A stretch of 64,000 nt of DNA from JACCTU01 sp963769665 (lineage in GTDB: Bacteria; Actinomycetota; Thermoleophilia; Gaiellales; Gaiellaceae), in contig CAVYMQ010000003.1 of NCBI GenBank assembly GCA_963769665.1, forward strand, positions 1,116,001-1,180,000. Reading direction: 5' to 3'. The notes beneath the pieces are model-generated. The model was not told the DNA's origin, did not search any database, and saw only the letters and a list, made by a program, of their open reading frames with translations. The position numbers and the translations under genes were made by a program. This document shows, in pieces, positions 17,136-25,307 of this stretch; positions within the stretch are counted from its first letter, which is position 1, and each line of letters starts with the position of its first letter.

Positions 17136-18351
17136 CCGGCGCTCCGTTTGCCGCCTCGAGCGCGACGTCGGTGCGGAAGCGCATCCCGTCGAACGCGATC
17201 TGCTCGGCTGCTGCGTAGGCCCTGCCGCGTGCGTCCGCGAGTGTCGAACCCGTTGCCGACACGTTCAGGATCCTCCCGCCGTTCGTCACGAGCTGCTCTC
17301 CCCGCAGCGCTGTCCCCGCATGGAAGACGACGGCTCCGTCGGCTTCCGCCTCGGCGATCCCGATGATCGGAGAGCCCACGTCACCCGCGGCAGGGTAGTC
17401 ATGCGCCGCAAGGACGATCGTCACGGCAGCCTCATCCGATGCTTCGAGTGTCGCGCCGCCGAGATCGCCTGCGGCAGCGGCCGCGAGGGCGCCGAGCAGG
17501 TCGCCTTCCACACCCGGCAGGATCGCCTGGGTCTCGGGGTCGCCGAACCGGCAGTTGAACTCGAGCACCCTGGGTCCGTCCTCGGTCAGCATCAGGCCCG
17601 CGTAGAGGAGCCCGATGAACGGCGCGTCGCGTTGTGCGAGCTCTCGAAGCACCGGTTCGTGCACCGCCCCGACGAGCTCAGAGAGCTCCAGGCCGCCGAG
17701 CGGGACCGGCGAGAACGCGCCCATGCCACCCGTGTTCGGCCCAGCGTCACCGTCGAACGCACGCTTGAAGTCTCGTGCGGGCGGGAGGCCGAGCGCGGTC
17801 ACGCCGTCGCAGATCGCGAACACCGACAGCTCGTCGCCCTCGAGCAGCTCTTCGACCACGAAGTCGTCGCCGATGCCGGACACGGCGCGGAGTGCAGCGT
17901 CGAGCTCGTCCTGGGTGTGGCAGACGAAGACACCTTTGCCCGCCGCGAGCCCGTCCGCCTTGACGACGCAGGGCGGGCGGGCGACTGCGAGCCCCTCGGG
18001 CGTCGGAACGCCGGCGGCTTGCATGACCTCCTTCGCGAAGCGCTTCGAGCCTTCGATCTGCGCCGCCGCGGCACTCGGCCCGAACACCGCGACGCCGCCG
18101 AGGCGGAGTGCGTCGGCGACCCCGGACACGAGCGGCACCTCGGGGCCGATCACGACGAGGTCGATGGCAAGCGCGCGCGCGAGCGCGAGCAGGCCCTCGG
18201 CGTCCTGCGCGTGCACGGGGTGGCACGGCCCGAGCCCAGCGATCCCCGGGTTGCCGGGCGCAGCGTGCAGCTCGGTGAGCCGCGGGCTCTGTGCGAGCTT
18301 CCAGGCGAGCGCGTGCTCCCGCCCGCCCGATCCCACGACCAGAACCTTCAC
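17128..18351 (-). CDS. purD: Phosphoribosylamine-glycine ligase
   Basis: 407-aa ATP-grasp ligase making GAR. MKVLVVGSGGREHALAWKL at the start, VVKADGLAAGKGV in the ATP-grasp domain and LEFNCRFGDPETQ are diagnostic. First gene of the minus-strand purD-purE-GNAT-purB-purC-purS-purQ operon. GTG start at 18351 with TAGCAT 7 nt upstream and no Shine-Dalgarno, i.e. apparently leaderless. Confidence 0.95.
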   Translation of the reverse strand: MKVLVVGSGGREHALAWKLAQSPRLTELHAAPGNPGIAGLGPCHPVHAQDAEGLLALARALAIDLVVIGPEVPLVSGVADALRLGGVAVFGPSAAAAQIEGSKRFAKEVMQAAGVPTPEGLAVARPPCVVKADGLAAGKGVFVCHTQDELDAALRAVSGIGDDFVVEELLEGDELSVFAICDGVTALGLPPARDFKRAFDGDAGPNTGGMGAFSPVPLGGLELSELVGAVHEPVLRELAQRDAPFIGLLYAGLMLTEDGPRVLEFNCRFGDPETQAILPGVEGDLLGALAAAAAGDLGGATLEASDEAAVTIVLAAHDYPAAGDVGSPIIGIAEAEADGAVVFHAGTALRGEQLVTNGGRILNVSATGSTLADARGRAYAAAEQIAFDGMRFRTDVALEAANGAPVG

Positions 18352-18358
18352 GTGCCGG

Positions 18359-18379
18359 ATGCTAACGGCGGCATAGGCT
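18359..18379. promoter_or_regulatory. Divergent -10 boxes of purD and the 18387 gene
   Basis: On the minus strand TAGCAT (18364-18359) ends 7 nt before the purD GTG. On the plus strand TAGGCT (18374-18379) ends 7 nt before the ATG at 18387. The two genes are only 35 bp apart, so both are probably leaderless and their promoters interlock. Confidence 0.5.
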
Positions 18380-18386
18380 CTCCCCG

Positions 18387-18716
18387 ATGACGCTGCTCGA
18401 GCGACACATCGAGTTGTTCAACCAGGGCGTCCGGAGCGGCGACTTCGCGCCGATGCTCGAGCAGTTCACCGAGGACGCCGAGCTCGTCTTCGAGGGCGTG
18501 CCGGCCGGGCCGTTCCACGGCAAGGAGACGATCGCGGCCGCGTACGCGTCGAACCCGCCCGACGACGAGGTCGACGTGCTCTCGAGCGAGGAGGCGGACG
18601 ACGACACGATCGTCGCGCGCTACGCCTGGCGTGCGGACGACGGTCGCCCGGCCGGGCGAATGATCTTCACGACGCGCGGCGAGCAGATCGCTCGGCTCGT
18701 CGTGACCTTCGAGTAA
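18387..18716 (+). CDS. SnoaL/NTF2-like protein, 109 aa
   Basis: Small protein of the NTF2-like/SnoaL fold: starts LLERHIELFNQGVRSGDFAPM, then LEQFTEDAELVFEG and GKETIAAAY, the usual helix-helix-strand pattern of ketosteroid-isomerase-like proteins. No specific function can be given. Divergent from purD and its stop directly abuts the convergent purA stop (TAA then TCA). Confidence 0.78.
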   Translation: MTLLERHIELFNQGVRSGDFAPMLEQFTEDAELVFEGVPAGPFHGKETIAAAYASNPPDDEVDVLSSEEADDDTIVARYAWRADDGRPAGRMIFTTRGEQIARLVVTFE

Positions 18717-20018
<1,302 letters not shown>

Positions 20019-20036
20019 GGAGGGAGTCTGCCCGAT

Positions 20037-20273
20037 CTAGTGGACGAGGCTCGCGGGCAAAGCCCGCAGCACGCGGATCTCGTGCCCACGCGAGCACGTG
20101 ACGTGGCCGTGCTCCCGCTCGAGCGCGAGCGACCCTTCGACGGTCGCCCCGACGTACCCGCGGCTCGGCAGCTGGTCCGCCGCGCACGCTTCACACACCG
20201 CCCGGAAGCTCGTCCCCCGCGGCGGGATGCAGATCGTCTGCTCCGTGATCACCCCATGTTGGTCTTCACCCAC
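20037..20273 (-). CDS. Small Cys/His-rich protein, possible zinc ribbon (78 aa)
   Basis: Not recognised. Contains CEAC in the first half and CSRGHE near the C-terminus, a spacing compatible with a single zinc-binding ribbon, plus an additional upstream Cys in TICIPPRG. GTG at 20273 lies 4 nt after the dnaB stop; a second in-frame GTG at 20252 (giving MITEQTICIPP) is an equally good start. Position between dnaB and purA on the same strand suggests co-transcription with both. Existence is supported by tight spacing and coding-like composition; function unknown. Confidence 0.55.
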   Translation of the reverse strand: MGEDQHGVITEQTICIPPRGTSFRAVCEACAADQLPSRGYVGATVEGSLALEREHGHVTCSRGHEIRVLRALPASLVH

Positions 20274-20277
20274 ATGT

Positions 20278-21687
20278 CTAGGCGGCCGCCAGATCGGAGA
20301 ACTTCGCGTAGCGCTTCAGGAAGGAGAGCTTGATCCCGTCGGTCGGGCCGTTGCGGTGCTTGGCCACGTTCACCTCGGCGATCCCCTGCTGGTCGGACTC
20401 GTCGTTGTAGTACTCGTCGCGGTAGATGAACATCACGAGGTCGGCGTCCTGCTCGATCGAGCCTGACTCGCGCAGGTCGGAGAGGATCGGCCGCTTGTCG
20501 TGGCGCTGCTCGACGGCGCGTGACAGCTGCGACATCGCGAGGATCGGGACGTCGAGGTCGCGCGCCAACACCTTGAGCGAACGCGAGATCTGCGACACCT
20601 CTTGCACGCGGTTCTCGGCCGTGGTGCCCGAGGTCATCAGCTGCAGGTAGTCGACCAGGATCAAGCCGAGGTTCGGCTCGAGCGACTTGAGCCGGCGCGC
20701 CTTCGAGCGGATCTCCATCAGGTTGATCGAGCCCGTGTCGTCGACGTAGATCGGCGCCTTCGCGAGCTTGTCGCAGGCAGCGGTGAGCCGCGGCCAGTCG
20801 TCGACGGCGAGCTTGCCGGTGCGCAGGCGCTGCGACTCGACCTTCGCCTCGCTGCACATCAGCCGCTGCGTGACCTCCGACTTCGACATCTCGAGCGTGA
20901 AGATCCCGACCGGCACGCCTTCGCGCACCGCCAGGTTCGCTGCCATGCAGAGGCCGAGCGCGGACTTCCCCATCGACGGACGCGCAGCGACGATGACGAG
21001 GTTGCCGGGCTGGAACCCGGACGTGAGCCGGTCGAGCTCCTTGAAGCCCGTTGCGGTCCCGGTGACGTCGGCGCCGGCCTCGTACAGCTGCGTGATCCGC
21101 TCGAAGCTCTCCTTCAGCAGCTGATCGATGTGTGCGAACTCCGTCGTGACGCGGTCCTGCGAGAGGTCGAAGAGGATCTGCTCTGCGCGGTCGACGAGGA
21201 CGTCGGTCTCGCCGGGCCGCTCCCAGCCGAGCCGAGCGATCTCCTGTCCCGTACGGATCAGGCCACGGAGCGTCGCCATCTCGCGGACGATCCGCGCGTA
21301 GTGCGCGGCGTTCGCGGCCGCCGGGACGAGCGCGGCAAGCTCGTGGATGCGGATCCGCCCGCCCGCGTCCTCGAGCTCGCTTCGCTCCTCGAGCGCGTCG
21401 ACGAGGGTGATCGCGTCCACCGGCTCGCCTCTTGCGTACAGGGACAGCGCCGCGCGGTAGATCTTCGCGTGACTCTCGCGGTAGAAGTCGCCGGCATCGA
21501 GAATCTCGCTCACCGCCCCGATCGCGCCGGGGGAGAGCATCATCGCCCCGAGTACCGACTCCTCGGCGTCGAGGTTCTGGGGCGGAATCGGGGCGGCATG
21601 CGAGAGCTGAGCGACTTGGGCCACAGCCCCCGAGTCAACCACGCTTGGTGAGCCAGGAGTACCTGTAGACAGTGTGGTTTTCGACAT
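20278..21687 (-). CDS. dnaB: Replicative DNA helicase DnaB
   Basis: 469-aa hexameric helicase. N-terminal DnaG-interacting domain (PPQNLDAEESVLGAMMLSP), RecA-like C-terminal domain with Walker A ARPSMGKSALG, Walker B LILVDYLQLM and the DLRESGSIEQDAD motif. No intein. The ATG at 21687 has GAGGAT about 5 nt upstream; the frame continues 17 codons further without a better start. Follows rplI by 137 bp containing a hairpin. Confidence 0.95.
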   Translation of the reverse strand: MSKTTLSTGTPGSPSVVDSGAVAQVAQLSHAAPIPPQNLDAEESVLGAMMLSPGAIGAVSEILDAGDFYRESHAKIYRAALSLYARGEPVDAITLVDALEERSELEDAGGRIRIHELAALVPAAANAAHYARIVREMATLRGLIRTGQEIARLGWERPGETDVLVDRAEQILFDLSQDRVTTEFAHIDQLLKESFERITQLYEAGADVTGTATGFKELDRLTSGFQPGNLVIVAARPSMGKSALGLCMAANLAVREGVPVGIFTLEMSKSEVTQRLMCSEAKVESQRLRTGKLAVDDWPRLTAACDKLAKAPIYVDDTGSINLMEIRSKARRLKSLEPNLGLILVDYLQLMTSGTTAENRVQEVSQISRSLKVLARDLDVPILAMSQLSRAVEQRHDKRPILSDLRESGSIEQDADLVMFIYRDEYYNDESDQQGIAEVNVAKHRNGPTDGIKLSFLKRYAKFSDLAAA

Positions 21688-21790
21688 GGCGATCCTCGCG
21701 CTGTGCAGGGAAAAGGACGGCCATACTGCCGGTGGCACCGGACGGAACTGTGGAGAGAAACCCCGCTCGGTGCGTGAAGTTCAGGCGAAA

Positions 21791-21818
21791 GTCCACAGGC
21801 ACGTGCGCGCCTGTGGAC
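21791..21818 (-). terminator. 10-bp hairpin between rplI and dnaB
   Basis: GTCCACAGGC (21791-21800) and GCCTGTGGAC (21809-21818) are perfect complements with an 8-nt loop, 6 bp beyond the rplI stop. Followed on the minus strand by TTTCG rather than a long T run. Possibly a partial terminator separating ribosomal genes from dnaB; its arms also resemble a DnaA-box core (TCCACA). Confidence 0.55.
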
Positions 21819-21824
21819 GAGTCG

Positions 21825-22487
21825 TTACTGCTGCGACTCGGGCTCGGCGGCGACCGGCTCGGCCTCGCGTTCCGCGGCCGGCTCCGGCTCGTCGGTCGCG
21901 GCCGGCTCGGCCTCGGGCTCGTCGTCGGCGAGAAACTCCTGCACCTCGGCGTCTTGCGCGGCGGCTGCGGCGGCTGCGGCCTCTTCCTCCGCGACGGCTG
22001 CGGCCTCCATCGCCTCCAGTTCCTCCTCCGGCGGCAGCTCGCCGCCCTCGGGCACGACCAATGCGCGCACCTCGACGTCCACGTCGGTGAAGAGCTCGAT
22101 CGGCACCGTGTGGCGCCCGATCCGCTTGATGTTGTCGATCCCGACCTTGCGGCGGTCGACGCGGATCTTCTGCTGCTTCCAGAGCTCGTCGACGATGTCC
22201 GTTGGTGTGACCGAGCCGAAGAGCGCGCCGGTCGGGCCTGCCTTGACGTCGAAGCGCAGCTCGGTCTGGCCGAGCCGGTCGGCGATCTCGCGGGCCTGCT
22301 CGAAGGTCTGCGCCTCGTGCCGGGCGCGCTGCTCCTCGCGCTTGCGAAGCTCGTTCACCTTGGCGGGCGTTGCCTCCTCGGCGAGCCGGCGCGGGAGCAG
22401 GAAGTTCCGCGCATAGCCGCGCGCGACGTTCACCACGTCGCCGCGCAAGCCGATCTTGTCGACGTCGGTGAGGAGGATGACTTCCAT
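21825..22487 (-). CDS. rplI: 50S ribosomal protein L9 with long acidic/Ala-rich tail
   Basis: 220 aa, about 70 longer than usual L9. The N-terminal rRNA-binding part MEVILLTDVDKIGLRGDVV and VARGYARNFLLPRRLAE are canonical, followed by the connecting helix and C-domain. The extra tail (from about residue 150) is made of Glu/Ala/Pro repeats such as EEEAAAAAAAAQDAEV. ATG at 22487 follows the rpsR stop with no intervening base. Confidence 0.94.
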   Translation of the reverse strand: MEVILLTDVDKIGLRGDVVNVARGYARNFLLPRRLAEEATPAKVNELRKREEQRARHEAQTFEQAREIADRLGQTELRFDVKAGPTGALFGSVTPTDIVDELWKQQKIRVDRRKVGIDNIKRIGRHTVPIELFTDVDVEVRALVVPEGGELPPEEELEAMEAAAVAEEEAAAAAAAAQDAEVQEFLADDEPEAEPAATDEPEPAAEREAEPVAAEPESQQ

Positions 22488-22757
22488 CTAGCGTTCGCCC
22501 ACGTACGGCAGGAGCGCCATCTCCCGGGCGCGCTTCACTGCGACCGAGACCTGGTTCTGGTGCCTGCGGCACGCGCCGGTGATCCGCCTCGAACGGATCT
22601 TCCCCTTCTCCGAGATGTACCGCCGCAGCTGGTTGATGTTCTTGTAGTCGACCTCGTCGATCTTGTCCTTGCAGAAGTAGCAATTGCGCTTCCGCTGCGG
22701 CCCGCCCATCGGCGGGCGCTTGCGCCCTCGTTGCTCCTTCTCCTTGGGCTTCGGCAT
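22488..22757 (-). CDS. rpsR: 30S ribosomal protein S18 (zinc-binding type)
   Basis: 89 aa. NQLRRYISEKGKIRSRRITG is diagnostic of S18. CYFC near residue 26 and GACRRH later form the Cys/His set of the zinc-containing (C+) paralogue. Its ATG overlaps the ssb stop by one base (TGATG) and its stop abuts the rplI start. Confidence 0.95.
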   Translation of the reverse strand: MPKPKEKEQRGRKRPPMGGPQRKRNCYFCKDKIDEVDYKNINQLRRYISEKGKIRSRRITGACRRHQNQVSVAVKRAREMALLPYVGER

Positions 22758-23200
22758 CAGAACGGGATGTCGTCGTCGGCGCCGGTGGGTGCGAAGTCGT
22801 CCTGCTTCGCGCCGGCGGGCACGAACTGGTGCTCACCGTCGCCGCCGGCGGCGGCTCCACCGCCCTCGCGGCTCCCGAGGAACTGGACCGTGTCGGCGAT
22901 CACCTCGACCGCCTGTCGCTTGGTGCCGTCCTGCGCCTCCCACTCGCGCCAGTCCAGGCGGCCGTCGACCCCGACGGGCCGGCCCTTCGAAAGGAACTTC
23001 GCGCAGTTCTCGCCCTGGTTGCCCCAGACGGTGACGTCGAAGTAGTTCGGCTTCTCGCCCCACTCGCCGGTGGCTGCGTCCTTCTGGCGGCTGTTCACCG
23101 CGAGGCGCAGCTTGCACACCGACGTGCCGCTCGGCGTATGCCGCAGCTCGGGGTCGCGCGTGAGGTTTCCGACCAGGATGACCCGGTTGATGTTCGCCAT
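22757..23200 (-). CDS. ssb: Single-stranded DNA-binding protein
   Basis: 147 aa. N-terminal OB fold MANINRVILVGNLTRDPELRH, Gly-rich linker and acidic tip DDDIPF (142-147) that docks replication partners. Lies between rpsF and rpsR as in most bacteria; ATG preceded by a GGAGGAGGA stretch. Confidence 0.95.
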   Translation of the reverse strand: MANINRVILVGNLTRDPELRHTPSGTSVCKLRLAVNSRQKDAATGEWGEKPNYFDVTVWGNQGENCAKFLSKGRPVGVDGRLDWREWEAQDGTKRQAVEVIADTVQFLGSREGGGAAAGGDGEHQFVPAGAKQDDFAPTGADDDIPF

Positions 23201-23212
23201 GCTCTCCTCCTC

Positions 23213-23584
23213 CTACTCGTCCACGGACGCCGCGATCGGCTCCGGCTCATCCTGCACGTCTCGCGGCGGCGGCGCTACCGGCCGTCCGGGACTGCGCTGG
23301 ATGCGCCGAACCGCCATGTGTCGCATGACGCCGTCGGTGATCTTGAGGATGCGCGTGAGCTCGTCGAGCGTCGCCGGCTCGGCGGTCAGCTCGAACAGGT
23401 GGTAAACGCCCTCGTCCTTGTGCGTGATCTCGTACGCGAGCTTGCGCCGACCCCAGGGCTCGTGCCGGTCCCAGCTGCCGCCGCTCTTCTCCACGAGCTC
23501 GCGGGCGCGCTGAAGGATCTCGTCGGACCGTCCGTCCGGCAGCTCCGGATCCAGCATGAGCAGAATCTCGTACTCGGTTCTCAA
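23213..23584 (-). CDS. rpsF: 30S ribosomal protein S6
   Basis: 123 aa. MRTEYEILLMLDPEL and GRRKLAYEITHKDEGVYHLF are typical of S6; the C-terminus has a short Pro/Glu tail. TTG start at 23584 with GGAGG (AGGAGGTAT) about 10 nt upstream. First gene of the rpsF-ssb-rpsR-rplI-dnaB block; its transcript leader is about 90-100 nt. Confidence 0.94.
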   Translation of the reverse strand: MRTEYEILLMLDPELPDGRSDEILQRARELVEKSGGSWDRHEPWGRRKLAYEITHKDEGVYHLFELTAEPATLDELTRILKITDGVMRHMAVRRIQRSPGRPVAPPPRDVQDEPEPIAASVDE

Positions 23585-23613
23585 CTCCCGATACCTCCTC
23601 TTCCCTTGGTCTT

Positions 23614-23627
23614 AGGCGGCTCCGCCT
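23614..23627 (-). other. Small hairpin in the rpsF leader
   Basis: AGGCGG (23614-23619) and CCGCCT (23622-23627) form a short GC hairpin about 30 nt before the rpsF start. S6/S18 autoregulatory leader elements are known in bacteria, but I could not match this to their consensus; other roles are possible. Confidence 0.3.
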
Positions 23628-23680
23628 GCCAGCGCCGCTCGGGACGATGACGGCGCGGGACGGAGCGAGAAGCGGCGGCC

Positions 23681-23690
23681 AGTGTAGCAT
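23681..23690. promoter_or_regulatory. Overlapping divergent -10 boxes of rpsF and the 23697 gene
   Basis: AGTGTAGCAT reads TAGCAT on the plus strand (23685-23690), ending 6 nt before the ATG at 23697, and TGCTACACT on the minus strand (extended -10 plus TACACT at 23686-23681), about 97 nt before rpsF. The boxes share two base pairs, so only one polymerase could bind at a time. Confidence 0.5.
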
Positions 23691-23696
23691 CGGCCC

Positions 23697-24014
23697 ATGC
23701 GGAGCCGGTTTGCGTGGCTGCTCGCGGGGTTCGGGATCGCGGCGGCGCTCGGGTCGCGACTGTTCCGCCGGCAGGCCACCTCGACACCTCTTCCCGTGCC
23801 CGTGCCCGAGCCCGCGCCCGAGCCGGACCCGCGCGCCGACGAGCTCCGGCAGCGAATCGCGGAGGCCCGCGAGGTCGTGGACGAACGCGACACGTTCGAG
23901 GAGGCTGAGGTGACGATCGACGAGGCCCCGGATCCGGCGTCGCGCCGCCGCGACGTGCACGATCGCGGCCGGGCGGCCCTCGACCGCATGCGCGGCGAGT
24001 CTCCGCCCGAGTAA
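23697..24014 (+). CDS. Hypothetical single-pass membrane protein, 105 aa
   Basis: Not recognised. Basic start then one hydrophobic segment (FAWLLAGFGIAAALGSRLF, residues 5-23), a Pro/Glu-rich linker (PLPVPVPEPAPEPDP) and a charged helical C-terminus ADELRQRIAEAREVVDER. Expected topology: anchored at the membrane with a cytoplasmic coiled or helical tail. Leaderless -10 box 6 nt upstream of the ATG. Conserved function unknown. Confidence 0.7.
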   Translation: MRSRFAWLLAGFGIAAALGSRLFRRQATSTPLPVPVPEPAPEPDPRADELRQRIAEAREVVDERDTFEEAEVTIDEAPDPASRRRDVHDRGRAALDRMRGESPPE

Positions 24015-24022
24015 CCGCGCGC

Positions 24023-24091
24023 TCAGGCCAGCAGATAAACGATCAGGCCGACCAGGCCGATCGCGAGGACTGTTCCGAACCCGACGTACAT
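24023..24091 (-). CDS. Candidate 22-aa transmembrane micro-protein
   Basis: ATG at 24091 opens 22 codons ending TGA at 24025-24023. The peptide starts MYVGFGTVLAIGLVGL and ends GLIVYLLA, i.e. almost entirely one hydrophobic helix with no charge. It lies 4 nt after the stop of the Pro/Ala-rich protein and ends 8 bp from the convergent gene, matching the compact spacing of real convergent pairs here. Too short to be certain; could be a regulatory or membrane-complex micro-protein. Confidence 0.4.
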   Translation of the reverse strand: MYVGFGTVLAIGLVGLIVYLLA

Positions 24092-24095
24092 CGCC

Positions 24096-25199
24096 CTACT
24101 TGTTCTTGTCCTTCTTTTCCTTGTCGTCCTTATTAGCCTGGCCCGGCGGCTCGGTGCTCGCGGGCTGCTGCGCCTCAGGTGCAGGCGCAGTGGGTTGAGG
24201 CGGCGGAGCGGCGGGCGCCGGGGCCTTGGCCACCGGCTTGCGGTGGCTCTTCGGCGGGGTCGGGGCGGACGGCGCAGCCGCTGCCGCGGCGGCTTTGGCT
24301 GCCTGTTTCGCGTGACCCTTCGCCTCCCCCTTGCCGTTGTTGGCCTTGGGCTGGGGAGGTGCCGCGGGGGCGGGGGCTGCCGCCGGAGCGACCGCGAGCG
24401 ACACGGTCGGCGGGTCGGGCTGCGGAGTCGGCTGCGGCGTGGGGCTCGGTTGCGGGCTCGGCTGCGGCGTTGGTGCGGACGGGGGCGCAGGCGCAGGAGG
24501 GGCTGCGGGAGCAGGCCCGGGGCGCACCGCGCGCGGACGGCCCGGCGGTGCGGCTGGAGACGGAACAGGTTGCGCTGCGGGCGCGCTCACGAGCGTCGCC
24601 TGGCTCCCGATGAACGGTGGAATCGCGTCGACGGGGTTCTGGAGCGGCTGCTGCGGCGGCTCAGGGAAGTCAGGGACGACGACGACCGAGGGCGCAGCCG
24701 CGAAGCTCGGGGCGGTGACTCCGGCGACCGACGTGCCGCCGTCCACGAGCAGCGTCGGCAGCGCCAGCAGCGCCACGAGCGCGGTCAGCAGTCCCGTCGC
24801 GGCAAGCGCGACGCGATACGCCTTCCGGTCGCCCATCGCGTCGAACGCAGCGCCCAGTGCGACGAGCGCGGCGCGCGGATGCCGGACGAGTACGGCCGCC
24901 CGCGCCGCGAGCGCGATCGGTGCAATCGAGCGTGCCGGGTTGCCGAGCAGAAGCTGGAGCTCTGCTCCATCCGCTGCCAGCACGGCCGCCGATGGAGGCA
25001 TCGCAGCCGCGCCGACGGCGAGCTCGTCGAGCGCCGAGTCGCCGGAGTCCTCCAGCGCGTGCGCGTATGCGCGCGCCCGATGGCGTTCGTAGGCAAAGGC
25101 GGTCGTCGCCGGAAGCGAAGCGCCCAGCGCAACGAGCGCGACTCTGTCGCCGGCGAGCGCTGCGGCGCTCACGGCGTGGCGTGCCGCCGTAACGGTCAT
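24096..25199 (-). CDS. Ala/Pro-rich membrane protein of unknown function, 367 aa
   Basis: Not recognised. Residues 1-130 are Ala-rich and mostly helical, a transmembrane segment follows (VALAATGLLTALVALLALPTLL, about 129-150, here split by my reading), and the remaining 200 residues are a low-complexity Pro/Ala/Lys tail with PSPQPSPTPQPTPQPDP and a highly charged end DDKEKKDKNK. The tail would lie on the far side of the membrane or in the cell wall. ATG at 25199 has GGGAG 6 nt upstream and overlaps the stop of an 18-codon leader ORF (ATGA). Architecture recalls anti-sigma or wall-spanning anchor proteins, but there is no motif to prove it. Confidence 0.7.
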   Translation of the reverse strand: MTVTAARHAVSAAALAGDRVALVALGASLPATTAFAYERHRARAYAHALEDSGDSALDELAVGAAAMPPSAAVLAADGAELQLLLGNPARSIAPIALAARAAVLVRHPRAALVALGAAFDAMGDRKAYRVALAATGLLTALVALLALPTLLVDGGTSVAGVTAPSFAAAPSVVVVPDFPEPPQQPLQNPVDAIPPFIGSQATLVSAPAAQPVPSPAAPPGRPRAVRPGPAPAAPPAPAPPSAPTPQPSPQPSPTPQPTPQPDPPTVSLAVAPAAAPAPAAPPQPKANNGKGEAKGHAKQAAKAAAAAAAPSAPTPPKSHRKPVAKAPAPAAPPPQPTAPAPEAQQPASTEPPGQANKDDKEKKDKNK

Positions 25200-25252
25200 T
25201 GCCGACTCCCGTGCCGCAGAACCCGGGTCACCAGCACTGGGGCTGGGGCCAT
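25196..25252 (-). CDS. 18-aa leader ORF coupled to the 24096-25199 gene
   Basis: ATG at 25252 preceded by AAAGGAGAG with ideal spacing, encoding MAPAPVLVTRVLRHGSRQ and ending in a TGA that overlaps the next ATG (ATGA). This is the best Shine-Dalgarno in the neighbourhood, yet it serves a peptide of 18 residues. Likely a translational-coupling or attenuation leader; alternatively the remnant of a longer N-terminus lost by frameshift. Confidence 0.4.
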   Translation of the reverse strand: MAPAPVLVTRVLRHGSRQ

Positions 25253-25307
25253 GGTTCTCTCCTTTGAGGTCAACGACCCCTATCGACCTGCTAGGACGCT
25301 TCTCAGG

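Noticed and set aside
14962..18390. A 1142-codon open frame on the plus strand across the pur operon
   Set aside because: It is antisense to purB, the GNAT gene, purE and purD, all with clear family motifs, and its translation is low-complexity Arg/Glu/Leu text typical of shadow frames in GC-rich DNA.
21688..21824. Replication origin next to dnaB because of TCCACA motifs
   Set aside because: Only a few degenerate boxes, no AT-rich unwinding region and no dnaA, dnaN or parAB nearby.
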